Source: Anticarsia gemmatalis (taxonomy: Eukaryota; Arthropoda; Insecta; Lepidoptera; Erebidae). From it: a stretch of DNA of 64,000 bases. The stretch spans positions 10,168,001 through 10,232,000 of the forward strand of contig NC_134758.1 in assembly GCF_050436995.1 (NCBI RefSeq), written 5' to 3'. This document shows positions 47,604 through 59,470 of this stretch, one piece after another. Under the pieces are notes generated by a model. That model made no database searches, was not told the DNA's origin, and was given only the letters and a program-made list of their open reading frames with translations. Numbering within the stretch: position 1 is the stretch's first letter; every line of letters begins with the position of its first letter. Made by a program: the position numbers and the translations under genes.

Positions 47604-47797
47604 TTACATCGGGGAAAAAGTCTTTTCGCATTAAAATTTGTATGAATTTGTAATAAAATCTCTTTGGTTTCAAGTATCACAAATGAGTACACGGTTCTTT
47701 CAGTGAGCTTGTGAGTTACCTAAATTTCGAGCTTTTTTATGTAGAGAAAAGATTTTATTACAAGTTCATACATAATATCCCCGACCTAATATAAATC
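47604..47797. mobile_element. Mariner-type MITE, copy 2
   Basis: The left end CATCGGGGAAAAAGTCTTTTCGC corresponds to the inverted right terminus of copy 1. The internal GTAATAAAATCT pairs with AGATTTTATTAC, making a foldback. No transposase is present. It lies about 240 bp downstream of the candidate ratchet exon. Confidence 0.65.
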
Positions 47798-48568
47798 AAG
47801 TACTATACTAAGTAAGTAGTATTTGAAATGAGTTTAACAATTAACTATTTACGACTATTAAACTAATGTGCCACAACAAAGTTTCACAATGTTTTGTAGT
47901 GTTTATTTACGTGACACATAACAATGTTTTGACAGTCGAAAATAGGCACACTGAAGGTTTCTGACCTAGTTTAAATATTACTCAGGTGGACTGAATATAG
48001 AAGACATTATTTACAATTTCACGTCAGATTTATTAATAGTTTGTTTGTTTGTTTGTAAGTAAGGTAAAGTAATCTTAAAAAGTATTAAAGTAATTTTCCA
48101 AACTATTTTATTGAACAAAACTTGTGCTGTATATCTCTATAGGCTTAAAAGATGCTGAAATGTTTCCCTTTGTCAGTTATGCATGAAAGCGAAAACTTAT
48201 AATGAACGGACAAATCTGAAAGAAAGTATGACTAAGATGTCTGTTACTCTTCTATAGCTAATCGACTACTCTTATTTAGATAAAATTTGACATGGTAGTA
48301 GACTGTACATATACCTCATTTTATTTTCAAAATGTCCCCACACAAATGAACCAGCGGAAAAACTATTTAGTAACCATAAACATTTTCAATGTTATTTAAA
48401 AACCGGTCACAAATCACCGCCTATTTTCCATTTAAATCCCAAAGAATCCATCATTACTCTTCAATCCTGAGCAAGTAGGATCCTGAGGTCACATCGTGAG
48501 GTCTTGCGATGAAAGTAAGATGGTTGCTCCTCCACGACCCAGTTCCTCTGATGGCCGTGACGACATCA
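47798..48568. other. No gene seen
   Basis: Plain AT-rich sequence with a GTTTGTTTGTTTGT run at 48041-48054. Confidence 0.5.
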
Positions 48569-48815
48569 TCTATACTAATATTATAAAGCTGTTAGAGTTT
48601 GTTTGTTTGTTTGAACGCGCTAATCTCAGGAACTACTGGTCTGATTTGAAAAATTATTTCAGTGTTAGCCCATTTATCGAGCAAGGCTATAAACTATATA
48701 TCATCACGCTACGACTAATAGGAGCAGAATAGTAATAAAAAATGTTACAAAAACGGGGAAAATTTTGATACATTCTCTTTAATGCGACGCAAGCGAAGTT
48801 GCGTGGGTCAGTTAG
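48569..48815 (+). mobile_element. Lep1-type Helitron, copy 6
   Basis: It starts A|TCTATACTAATATTATAAAG. The 3' end has changed to TTAG|T. Small deletions are present around GTGTTAGCC (48663). An open frame of 78 aa running in from 48496 is a by-product. Confidence 0.88.
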
Positions 48816-49316
48816 TTCAAGATACAACAGGAATTAGCTGTAAGTCACTTTGTTTTTATGGGATTACGGCTCAATTTTCAATGGCAATTTATTTGTAGTT
48901 ATAGGTATATTTTTAACACAGACTGCTCCGAACTTGTCTTTTTTTTTACGTAGTATCGTGTTTTTGTTTTTAGTTGAAATTTCCGTCGGAAAATTACTTT
49001 ATTTGGCGAATTACTTTGACGTATATTCATATAAGGATAATCGGCTATTGTAAGATTATATTTACACACGAAAGTACGATAAATATAATATATGTATTTG
49101 TAATCAAATCAATGAATTACATACTGTCTATTAAATCTTAGCTCTAATCACTAGACCCATTTGATAAATTTATAAATTTTCTCTACTATCAATTAAATAG
49201 TTAGTGATAGTAATGATAACACTCTATCTTAATTCTTCTTAAGAATTTAAATCAGCTGATTAGTTAATCGTAGTTTGAGCCCTAAATCAAACCACCCTAA
49301 CGTTCTTAAAACCTTA

Positions 49317-49589
49317 TCCATACTAATATTATAAATGCGAAAGTAACTCTGTCTGTCTGTCTGTCTGTATGTCTGCTACTCAATCACGCCTAAACTACCG
49401 AACCAATTCGCATGAAATTTGGTATGGAGATATTTTGATACCCGAGAAAGGACATAGGCTATATATCATCACGCTACGACTAAAAGGAGCAGAGTACCAG
49501 TAATTAATGTTACAAAAACGGGGATTTTTTTTTTTCATTTCACCCATTCTCTCTTATTGGACGCAAGCGAAGTTGCGCGGGTCAGCTAG
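49317..49589 (+). mobile_element. Helitron variant with Lep1 3' end and different 5' half, copy 7
   Basis: Its 3' half (CACGCTACGAC... to CTAG|T) matches Lep1. Its 5' half instead has ATAAATGCGAAAGTAACTCT, a CTGT microsatellite and ACGCCTAAACTACCGAACC. It may be a recombinant or a sister subfamily. It sits only 501 bp after copy 6 in the same orientation. Confidence 0.8.
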
Positions 49590-50812
49590 TGTATTTTAAA
49601 CCACATAATAGTTCCCATAGTATCAAGAAAACCTCATCTAATAACAATGTGTCTCAACGTGTGTGGAAAACCTAAGTACTTAGATGTGAACGAATGCGAG
49701 CGTGTACGCAACTAGGCGTTAGGCTGGAATACACGCTACGACTTTTTTGTCGCACCGATTGACAGGCCGACACGTTTTTGTTCGAATAAGGTGTAGTTGA
49801 ACTAATTATGAGCAATTGTTTGTTGAGTAATTTGGTTAGGAAATCAGTTAAGCGTGGATTGTGTCGTTACTTTGTAGTCATAAGGACATTTCGCAGCTTA
49901 AAATAATTTAAATAGTAAGGTAAACTTGTGTTTGGAATTATCATGAAAAATTGTATTTAAAGAGAGCTGCTGCTCTAGACAATGTACAAAACATGGCTCT
50001 ATCAATTATGAAAATAATGAGATGAATTACAGTCTATTATTACAAGGAAATTATCACGAAAAATCTATTAAACATACTTTGCTTGACGTCTCGGCCCAGA
50101 TAACATTCATCATAGTCTCACAAGTGACCAAGTATGTTTCATGTCTGATCCTTAATCAGTTAAAATTACTAATTACTAGAACCTACCTTTGAAAATATGT
50201 AAAATAACACATACGCTTCAGTTTCATCGCACTTTTACACCACTTCAAACACGAAATATGACAACACCTTTCATACCATTATTTCACAACATTACTCCAC
50301 TATTACACTTATAATAAAACTCCAAAAAGGAGAACGAAAGTGTCAATTAGAAAGCACATAAAATTTTACTGCCAAAAATAATCGCAGCAAAAAATCGCAT
50401 TAGATAGTCGTTCATCTGTAGGAATCCTTAAGTGTTGTGAAAGTATAGGCATATATTAAGATCTGATATAATGTAGTGGTTTATTCCTAGCCTAGTTTTA
50501 TAGCTAAAGCAATTATATTGCGTAATGCAGTGATTTTCTTAGTTTATAGACATTTTTTGCATTCATTTGCGTAAGAGAGAAATAGTATGTACTGTATGTA
50601 GTTCAATAAAGTAAAGATTCGTTTTATTCGTTAGGTGTTGTATGTGATTGGAGGTGACTTATGTAAATTAAAGGTATTTCTTGTTGTCGATAGAGAAGAT
50701 CGCGTCCTATCGACAATACATATAGGTATGTACCAATAGAACATCAAATTATCAAAACCTTCGAACGATCAAGATTTTTAATATTTTGTAATGCTAACCA
50801 CTCTTTATAAAA
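49590..50812. other. No gene seen
   Basis: A small hairpin TTGTCGATAG...CTATCGACAA lies at 50684-50716. No coding frame. Confidence 0.5.
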
Positions 50813-51062
50813 AAAATGCTCGGAGAAGACCTTTGACGGCGTCGTTTGCAGTCGATGGTACTGTATTACATAATTATGAAAAGAAATCCCTGTCACAGTT
50901 CTATACTAAAGTCCCTTCGCCGCACATGTCTATCTTTATCTTCGCGATAAACTCAAAATGTACGGAACGGTCTTTTATACGGTTTTCACCAAAAGATAAA
51001 ATAATTTTCAAAAAGTTTTTGTTCAAACCAGCGTAATCTGGGTAACGCTAATGGGGCTGGCC
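50813..51062 (+). repeat. Decayed dispersed repeat fragment
   Basis: CGCGATAAACTCAAAATGTACGGAACGG and ATTTTCAAAAAGTTTTTG are typical of lepidopteran Helitron/RTE-like debris. The 81-aa open frame is not supported. Confidence 0.35.
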
Positions 51063-51390
51063 GTTAGTGAAGCTTATTAATGCAGAAATTACATAGAATA
51101 TTATTTCATAAATTAATTCAATTTAAATATCTTTTAAAGCTAACCATTCTCCAATGCGAGTGCCAATTATGAAGTTTTAACTATAACATACAAAGAACAA
51201 ATAGTATAATAAAAGTAAACACAGCCTATTAGACCGTGAAAGCGGAACATAACACATTAGCATTCATAGAAGATGATGTGATGATGACACAAGGAAAATG
51301 ATCACACATGCACTTACGTAACTTTGTATAATATTACATATGTACCTATTGTAACACATAGAGATGGTAGCCATTATGTATATACCTTTA

Positions 51391-51563
51391 GGGAAGGTTC
51401 ATATCTGACGGAACATACGTCGCGTATTATCGGCGCAACGCCAGAACAGACAAATGTATAGAAAAACACTCGACCGTTCACACTCAACCAATGATGCGTC
51501 GGTGCGAAGCCCATACAAATTAAGTTACGCCCGACGCATCTTCCGTCAGATATGAACCTTTCC
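51391..51563. mobile_element. PIF/Harbinger-type MITE (173 bp)
   Basis: It has 23-bp terminal inverted repeats beginning GGGAAGGTTCATATCTGACG (one mismatch between ends). They are flanked by the 3-bp duplication TTA (51388-51390 and 51564-51566). GG ends plus a TWA duplication define the Harbinger group. There is no coding capacity. Confidence 0.85.
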
Positions 51564-51699
51564 TTACTTTTAATGAGCCAGTTTCTTCATACATATCTAA
51601 AGTAACTACTAAAGGCATTGACTTTGACTTGACATTTGATTTTTGTTTTCCTAAAACTATCAGTAAATTTGTGAAGAATTAAAGCTTTTGTTGAAATTT

Positions 51700-51910
51700 A
51701 GGAGCTTTGGTCAGTTGACAGACCGTTTAAGACAGAATTTGCCAATACTGCGTTGGGAGATCGTGGGTTTGATTTACTCACGGAATAAATGTATGTACGA
51801 TTCACTTATAGTTATTTCTTGTCTGGTTAAACTTTCTTTAGGTTCTTTGAATGTTTGGTAAAGTCCCCAAGAAACATGAAAAATTCTTAGTGCAAAAACT
51901 AGTTGCCTTA
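51700..51910 (+). repeat. tRNA-SINE, decayed
   Basis: ATCGTGGGTTTGATTTACTCACG (B-box region), then TGTACGATTCACTTATAG and AAAGTCCCCAAGAAACATGA, ending AAATTCTTAGTGC, follows the 20.4-kb family. Confidence 0.65.
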
Positions 51911-53534
51911 AAAAGAATTTAACACTGTCACGTATTAAAAACCACAATTCGAATTTGTATCAATTTCAATATAAAATACGTACTTCTATTACTTACAACT
52001 TTATTTCGAAAAGTGATTCTTAAACGGCCTTAAGTCCTAAAATACAAACTAAAATTCCTTAAATCCCAGTATACCGCAAACGCAATTTTTGCATCAAAAC
52101 GCATAATTTTACGTTCGTTCGTACTATTCCCTACAATGTAACCCTAAACGCAAACCGTGTATTATGGTAATGCGATATGGTATCGCGAGGCTGTAGTTTG
52201 GAAATCGAAAGTAGACTACATGTTGCGAACGAGATTGGTCTGTGGACAGTCAGGAGCAAAAGTGTTATAAATTAATTAAATTATTTATGTTCAATAGATC
52301 TAAGTGACTGTACTTATGATTGTATAGTCCAAAAACCTAGTAAAAGGCCTTGTATACAAGGTTCGTGGCTGGTAGTGGTATACAAAATTATAAATTTGCA
52401 AATAAATTGACCGCAATTTGGAAGGGTACCAATAAGAGAACAAAATCTTAGCGATTCCTTTTTGATGAAGTGTTTTTTTTTGTATAACATTACTCGCACA
52501 CTAAAAACATTAAATTAGACTTTACAACTTCAAATCGGTAACAAAATGTTGTTAAAATATTTGCACGCACATATCACGAGGCCTAATAATTGCTATTATT
52601 GGTGTTACATGATAATCCAACTAAAACAATGATTTATTAGACATGTAGTGTTGTACTATGAAATAATAGACTGTAACACAATAATACTAGAAGAACGGCG
52701 CGGCTTCGCTTGCATGTAAATTTAAATCCTAATAACTAATTTTGTTAAAAAAATGAAAAGATTGAAAATAATAAACTTTAATTAACTGATCACAATAAAG
52801 CTAAGGTGTTTGTTTGTTTGGACGCACTTATCTCAGAAACTACTAGTTCTATTTGTAAAATCTTTTTGTGTTAAAGAGGCGAAAGATAGTATATAATATT
52901 ACGCTAGAACTAATAGGAGATGAGCTGAAGACTAAAATCTACGAGGACTAATTCGCCGGCGGCCACTAGTTGAAAATAAAAGTAGCATCAAGTAACCATA
53001 TAGAAAGATATCTACATTAACTTTCTCTCGCCAAGTACCTCGTCCCAATTATGGCAGACGAACCAGACGGCCATCAGACATTATGACGTCATTCCCCTCC
53101 CAAATATGGACACCCTGTCTATAACTGGATCTCGCCCTGTTCACATTTGGGCTTATGTACTTTTTTGTGGCGACCTAAGAAAGTATTACTCCATAGCAAT
53201 AATGAACAGGTTTGATGTGCAACTTTCTTATGTAAGGCAAGTTAATAAATAACTATCATTGGGTCTTATTAGTTATTAAATATGGCGATTTTGATGGTAC
53301 ATTCAACTTTGTACTTTATTCTGCTGTCGCCTTGATTAGCATGTTTTACAAAGAACCAAATAAAACAATGTTAAATCTATTTCTTGTTTATAATACTTTT
53401 AATAATTAACTTCTAATGTTCACGTTCCGAGTATACGGCCAACACCACATTTACCTTAATCATATAAGTTCAAAAGGTAAACCTTTGTAAATAATAATAT
53501 AATGATAGAAAAAATTACCTATTACTGTACAAAG
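51911..53534. other. No gene outside the Helitron relic
   Basis: The 61-aa minus frame at 52314 is unsupported. Perfect CRE TGACGTCA at 53094-53101. Confidence 0.5.
52790..52935 (+). mobile_element. Degenerate Lep1 Helitron fragment
   Basis: It retains AATAAAGCTAAG, GTTTGTTTG, GACGCACTTATCTCAGAAAC and ACGCTAGAACTAATAGGAG in Lep1 order. Both termini are lost. Confidence 0.65.
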
Positions 53535-53640
53535 TACGGCCTAATTAAATATTCTCCCGGAATGAGGGAGTTGCTAGGCCTTAACTCCACTACAATCGCC
53601 AAGTGCGGGTAAAAGACTTTACACAACATCTTCAAGTTTT
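53535..53640 (-). repeat. SINE 3' half, inverted, decayed
   Basis: CTAGGCCTTAACTCCACTACAATCGCCAAGTGCGGG followed by AAAGACTTTACACAACATCTTCAAG. Confidence 0.5.
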
Positions 53641-53741
53641 ATCTAACGTATGTACATACAAATCGATTTTATGCAAATTTTACCTATTACTTATCACACT
53701 AAACGCTTATATTACATGCTAATTTGCGTTTAAAAATAACT

Positions 53742-54790
53742 AACTTTAGCGACAATAATAAAGCAATTTTAACACTTATCTACATAATAGTACTTCCATT
53801 TAAGGCATTCTCTCATAAGTCTAACATACCAGACGGAGGTTTGCATAACTTTGCCTAATCTATTGCGTATTATCGTCCTAAGTACAAGATAAAGTTGCTT
53901 CAATGAATTAATAGCTATAAGGCTTGCTATACAAATATTCGGTTCGACAACAATCGGCCTTGCCGGGCGGCAAATCCGAATTTGTGTAGAGGAAATTTTG
54001 GGAAAAAAAACAGCTCGGTATCGCCGCGACTGAATATTTAAACCGAATTGTGAACGATCGGGCCCGTACGAACTACCCAATCGGCACAAGCCAAACGTGT
54101 GCAGTGGCGCAGTGGTTTACTGCGTCGGGAGGTCGTGGGTTCGATTCCCACACGAGACAATTAACTAACTCAAACGACAGTAATAAAGCAATTTTAACAC
54201 TTATCTACATAATAGTACTTCCATTTAAGGCATTCTCTCATAAGTCTAACATACCAGACAGAGGTTTGCATAACTTTGCCTAATCTATTGCGTATTATCG
54301 TCCTAAGTACAAGATAAAGTTGCTTCAATGAATTAATAGCTTAAGACTTGCTATACAAATATTCGGTTCGGCGACAATCGGCCTAGCCGGGCGGCAAATC
54401 CTAATGTGTATAGATGAATGTTTGGGAAAAAATGCCGCTCGGCATTGTTGCGCCTGAATATTTAAACCCAATTGTGAACGATCGGGCACGTAAGAACTAC
54501 TCAATCGGCGCGACCACAGCGCCACTGCAGGAGGTCGTGGGTTCGATTCCCACACGGGACAATTATTTGTGCGATTCACAAACAATTGTTTCGAGTCTGG
54601 TTGTTCTTTGTGTCCGTTGTTTGTATGTTTGTAAAAGTCCCCGCGACACAAGAGAAATTCTTAGTGCGGGACTTGTCTTTTAAAAAGATAAAGATTAAGA
54701 ATTACTTCGAGTTGTTGTTCGGTAAAAATTGCCGAACGGAACGAATTGAATATGTGTGTAGCAAGCCTTATAATGGAGGATAAAAATCTA
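53742..54790. mobile_element. Tandemly duplicated 425-bp element with embedded SINE and outer inverted repeats
   Basis: A unit beginning AACTTTAGCGACA (53742) is repeated from about 54167 at a constant offset of 425 bp. Each unit ends in a tRNA-SINE head (GGAGGTCGTGGGTTCGATTC at 54129 and 54531). TATAAGGCTTGCTATACAAA (53916 on) is inverted at 54742-54772 (31 bp, 4-5 mismatches), which suggests terminal inverted repeats of a DNA element. Open frames of 65-108 aa here are by-products. Confidence 0.7.
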
Positions 54791-56098
54791 AAGATTGACT
54801 CTCGTTTGAGATTTATGTCAGAGTAATTGATGTGAGACGATTACTTTTATAAATCACTTATTACTATTTAGATATTATCTATTCTACAAATAGATTTTTT
54901 TTTATTGCGACCATTTTGAGTCCGATTTGTAAAGGTCAATTTTTGGTTTAAAATATCTATTACCTATTTAGAATAATATTATTGCCTCCCTATTCAACTA
55001 ATTCCAATTAATTTGTTCGGCTATAATCTTTCGTTCTCGGTAATTTCAAATATTTTAATACGTTAAAAAATTCTCACTTTTCCAAGTAATTATTACGTCT
55101 ATTTAATAGATTACTAGATATATAATGTAGAAATAAATCAGTTGTTACGACACAATAATCTTATGACATAATAATCTACTTCTCGTTTAACCACATTACA
55201 CTAAATATTTCCTCCTTAAAATAACAAACAATATTCTAAAAACAACTCCAGTATATTACATCATAATTAACAAAACAAAAGTACTTGTGTACTCATATGT
55301 ACAAAACAAACACGATCAGTGAAAGTGTCGGTCCGATTGTCTACGCACGATGACCGTTTACTGAACATTACCATGTGAATGAGTGAGTGAATGACATCAC
55401 ACGAGTCTGTGCGGGAATGAGCGAGGCTTTGTAGTAATTTGGTTGTAAATTAAGGAAGTTAAAATAATAAGAATTTTAAGATTTAAAATTATGATGAGAA
55501 TAAGAAAGGGAATGATATCAGACAGATAAGTAAAAAATTTACGTGATTTTATGATCAATGTTATGTTTGGGAAATTTCGAGCAGTTTACACAAAATTTTA
55601 GCAAATTCAACCTTTCCTCAAAAATCGGTCTATCTATTGGTGAAAACTATTTCCAAATCCTTTAGCGGTTATGGAGAAAATACGAGTAGAAAAAGACAGC
55701 TAATTATTCCTACCGCTCACGTCATCTTTACTAAACAGCTAGTTTTTTGTCCAATTCATAAAGACTATACGGTCGTTTCTATAGTAAAAAGGACACGAAA
55801 ATAACCTAAATCTATTCCATTTTGGAAGCAATCGCAGAAACAATGAATTTAATAGTCCCGAGGTCAGTTCGATATGTAATCAGAGTAAGTAATAGTGTCT
55901 AGGTACAATCTGTTGCGGCATAAATACTATGGATTACATCTGCCTTCTGACCTAACGGTAGTTCTTATCGTATAGAACTAATATTTGAATGTGCAAGTAT
56001 CAGGAGTACATATCGGTTCTACTTTTATTAACTTCGATTAAAAAAAAAGAGTATTTAGCAGTGTTATGATTTTTGGAAAAAGGCTGTCATAATGGTAA
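54791..56098. other. No gene seen
   Basis: AT-rich. A GTGAATGAGTGAGTGAATGA tract at 55375-55394. A decayed fragment with GTCTATCTATTGGTGAAAAC (55628-55647) may be old Helitron/RTE debris. Confidence 0.5.
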
Positions 56099-56356
56099 TC
56101 TATACTAATATAATAAAGCTGAAGAGTTTGTTTGTTTGTTTGTTTGTTTGGACGCGCTAATCTCAGGAACTACTGGTCCGATTTGAAAAATTCTTTCAGT
56201 GTTAGATAGTCCATTTATCGAGGAAGGTTATAGGCTATATTTCATCACGCTACGACCAATAGGAGCGGAGTAGCAACGAAAAATGTTACAAAAACGGGGA
56301 AAATTTTGACCCATTCTCTCTTATGTGACGCAAGCGAAGTTGCGCGGGTCAGCTAG
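56099..56356 (+). mobile_element. Lep1-type Helitron, copy 8
   Basis: The termini are A|TCTATACTAATATAATAAAG and GTCAGCTAG|T. It has an uninterrupted interior and looks like the best preserved copy. Confidence 0.9.
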
Positions 56357-56459
56357 TCAATAAGAAACCTAACGGGTATTTTTAGAAAATACAACTTTTA
56401 AGCTTTTCTTGACGTGAAACAGCGACGTTGAAATCAACTCAGTCTACGTACAGGTAGTA

Positions 56460-56640
56460 AGGGTTTTTTCTGTTCATAAGGTCTCGGGTTCGATTCCCGG
56501 ATCGGGTACATTTACATTACAATATCTTCATTTGGAAGTCCGGCGTCAGGTAACGTTCCAGGGAAATGGCAATAAGATCGCCCTATATTACATTGTAATG
56601 GGAAAACGGGTATAACAGTTGTACTATATTCATATAAATG
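56460..56640 (+). repeat. tRNA-SINE head plus body
   Basis: AAGGTCTCGGGTTCGATTCCCGG (56479-56501) is a B box. GTAACGTTCCAGGGAAATGGCAATAAGATCG downstream also occurs at 18345-18375. Confidence 0.55.
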
Positions 56641-58359
56641 TATGTAAACATTGTGCTGAAAAAAAATGTAGCACATTAACAGTTTAATAGGCCTTGTACA
56701 TCATAGAAATTCGTTTCCAACAGCAAAGTCTCAGCTATCTCAGCTGAGCAAAACACAGCTCATCTCACACTGTAACCTCACACATTAACGCTTAAACACT
56801 AAATAATAATGATGCCTTTGTTTCCACAAACTATTGTTTACACATTTGTTTTTAAGTTTCTCTACAGATGAGGTATTCGGAAGTTATTTACATAATATTA
56901 CATACTTCATACACATATTCATAATGTTAGTAAAAGCGTTTAGTAAACTATTGTGAAGGAAAAGGAAAATTATTTAACAGTATATTACTAATTTATTACA
57001 ATAACTATATTATAAATGTATTTTTGGGAATTTTAGTACGTATTTTATGTACCCTTACAAAACAATTGTCCCCTCCCGCTGCATCTGTATATTTGTTTGT
57101 TCACGATAAACTCAAAATCTATTGAATGGATTTTTTTTACTAACCGATAGAGTGATTCTCGAGAAAAATTTAAGTGTAGAATTTGTTAAGATTAACTCAG
57201 TACGAACCAGGAAAGGCCTGGGTGTAATTTCCATATAATATTTTTTTTATAAATTAACATACAGGGCAAAAGTAAAAAATTTAGAAATATCCCTAGTCAT
57301 CATAGATTTCGTAAGTCCGCCGTTATAAATTAATCTAATCATAAATACGATTTAAAATCTTCAAACTAGTTGTTTGATCTTTCATCTGTCAAAACTAATA
57401 AATCATTTTACATCTGCGCAACACCGCATTAATCAACTAAAATAAACATTTCAAAATACAAATGTCAACATTAAAACGTACCATTCACTCATCGTAGTAA
57501 ACACGAAATTAAAATCTGCAATTCATTCACTCGCTATTGTATCTTAAGATATATCTTTGTTCTGTAGCTCGTATGTTTCAGGGTAATTACAGACTGCGTT
57601 TTTTTAACGCAGCGACAACGCACGTTTTTGATAAGTAATTTTTCTGCACGTGTGATTTTGCAGATTCTATGGGTGTTTGTATCGATACGATCTGTATATT
57701 ATACAAATTAATGTGGATGTCTTTATATAATAATAATGTTAGCCGATTTGACTTCGGCGACCATCTCGCTCCTTGAATACAAAAGGGCCACAAATCGAAA
57801 ACTATAAATTTTACAGGACAGCCAAAACAAATTTTTGAAACTGTTTTTTTTAAATATTTTATATATTTATTGATTAAATATAAGATGTTAATATATCATT
57901 AGATGCGTATTTTTTAGCTCTATCTATCTACAATATAAACTTTCTAATATCTGTTACCTATTAAGAAAAAAAAGCATATAAGTCCGTTTTGCATTCAAAA
58001 TTTGAACCAATATCATGATAAATATGTCAAAAATTAAACACAGTTTTGCAAATAAAAATGGTTTATTGTACATTTTTTGGTAAAAAATCGTACCAAAAAG
58101 TTAAATCTTATTAGTGTATAAAACCATGAGTGAATAGACACCAGGAAAACATTGTATTAAACAATCTAAATTAAAAAATCTTTACTTATTATTAAGTAAG
58201 TAATATAATAGAGATCAACTTTGTGCGTAACTTTCATTATTCAGTAAAATTAAACATCAATCATCATGATCAATCAATGGGTAACGTGACGGGTAGACTG
58301 AGTGCAACAGGAGTATTAAAGAAATAAGATAATGGAAAAGTTTTATTAGTTTAATAAAC
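56641..58359. other. No gene seen
   Basis: Apart from the fragment at 57020, there is an inverted element-like edge at 57585-57625 (GGTAATTACAGACTGCG, AACGCAGCGACAACGCACG) and a hairpin TTTTTTGGTA/TACCAAAAAG at 58073-58101. Confidence 0.45.
57020..57240 (+). repeat. Decayed dispersed repeat fragment
   Basis: TCACGATAAACTCAAAATCTATTG, ACTAACCGATAGAGTGATTC and CAGGAAAGGCCTGGGTG resemble the debris at 50813. No ends found. Confidence 0.3.
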
Positions 58360-59340
58360 CTTTATATTTAGCATTCGTGGATTATTCCAAAGCTTTTGGC
58401 AGCATCAGACATTCCGCCATAGAATCATCACTCCATAACCAAGACCTTCTTAAAGATACTATGTAGAATCGAAGCTACATACATCAAACTCATCAAAGCA
58501 ATATACAACAATCTCTCTAAATCCAAAGAAGCGAGATACAGGAAGACCCAAATTACTTACCAGCACCCTCGAAAAAATTTTCAGGAGCCTGGCGGCAATC
58601 AAAAGGCATTGTTGTTAGTGGCAACCAGTTAACAAACCTCGACATTGTCCTCTTCTCTTCCTTTGCATTGGAACTCGAATCAATGCTCAAAGATCTGAGC
58701 ACGGCAAGCCTTCAGATTGGACTAAGTAAGAACCGTACAAAAACCCAAGCTATGACCAACAACACAAAACGTAGGGTCGAGGTAGGCGGGTTCACTTACT
58801 TGAGCCAGATAACCTCTTTTAACAACCGACGGGACAAAGAGTTCGACAAACGTGTCACAAGTGCCTGGAAGAGCTCCTGGTCCATGAAAGAGCTAATGAA
58901 AGGTACTTCCACTGTCACTAAAGCGGAAGCTCGTCGAAATGTTTATACTACCCGTCCTAACCTACGGTACCCAAACATGGTCCCTTACGGAAAACCAAAA
59001 GTAGAAACCGAAGGTTTGCCAGAGAGAAATGGAGCGTAGTATATCAGATGTAAGAAGAACAGATCACGTCCAAAATTCTATACTGTGCTCCCAAACTCGC
59101 ATAGCCGATTTAGGGAAGAAGACCGCCAGGTTGAAATGGAACTGGGCCGGCCACATTATCCGCATGCATCCGGAAAGGTGGGCCCGCATATCTACCAACT
59201 GGATGCCAGAGGATGGTCATCGCAGATGCGGGAGACCTAAACGGAGATGGCGGGATGACCTAGACGCATTTGAAAAGGACTAGTCGGATCTTGCCGCTAA
59301 AAGGGCGACTTGAAAGGGAAGGGTCCCGCCTTGTCTTCCC
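58360..59340 (+). pseudogene. RTE/BovB-type LINE reverse transcriptase remnant
   Basis: In the first reading frame, AFVDYSKAFGSIRHSAIES (58362 on) is the start of the RT palm. It is stopped by TAG after 31 codons, and ATYIKLIKAIYNN continues in another frame. The segment before VLFSS reads LTNLDIVLF, so the usual catalytic (F/Y)ADD is deleted. An open frame 58668-59039 (LKDLSTASLQIGLSKNRTKT...) covers the thumb. It passes by frameshift into 59029-59283 (MERSISDVRRTDHVQN..., KLKWNWAGH-like RLKWNWAGHII, RPKRRWRDDL), the conserved C-terminal tail of this family. The element has no endonuclease or 5' region and cannot be active. Confidence 0.88.
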
Positions 59341-59470
59341 CTGCATCAAAATGTAAAATTTTATTTCGAAAATTTTAACGAAAACTAAAATTAATATCAT
59401 GCCAAACGGCCATATTTATGGCCTTCCCATTCTAGCATGCTAAAAATAATTATTTATTCCACAATAATTT

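Noticed and set aside
54050..54651. Frames of 77-108 aa with similar sequence (RICRPARPIV...)
   Set aside because: The similarity is explained by the 425-bp tandem duplication of an element, not by a gene family.
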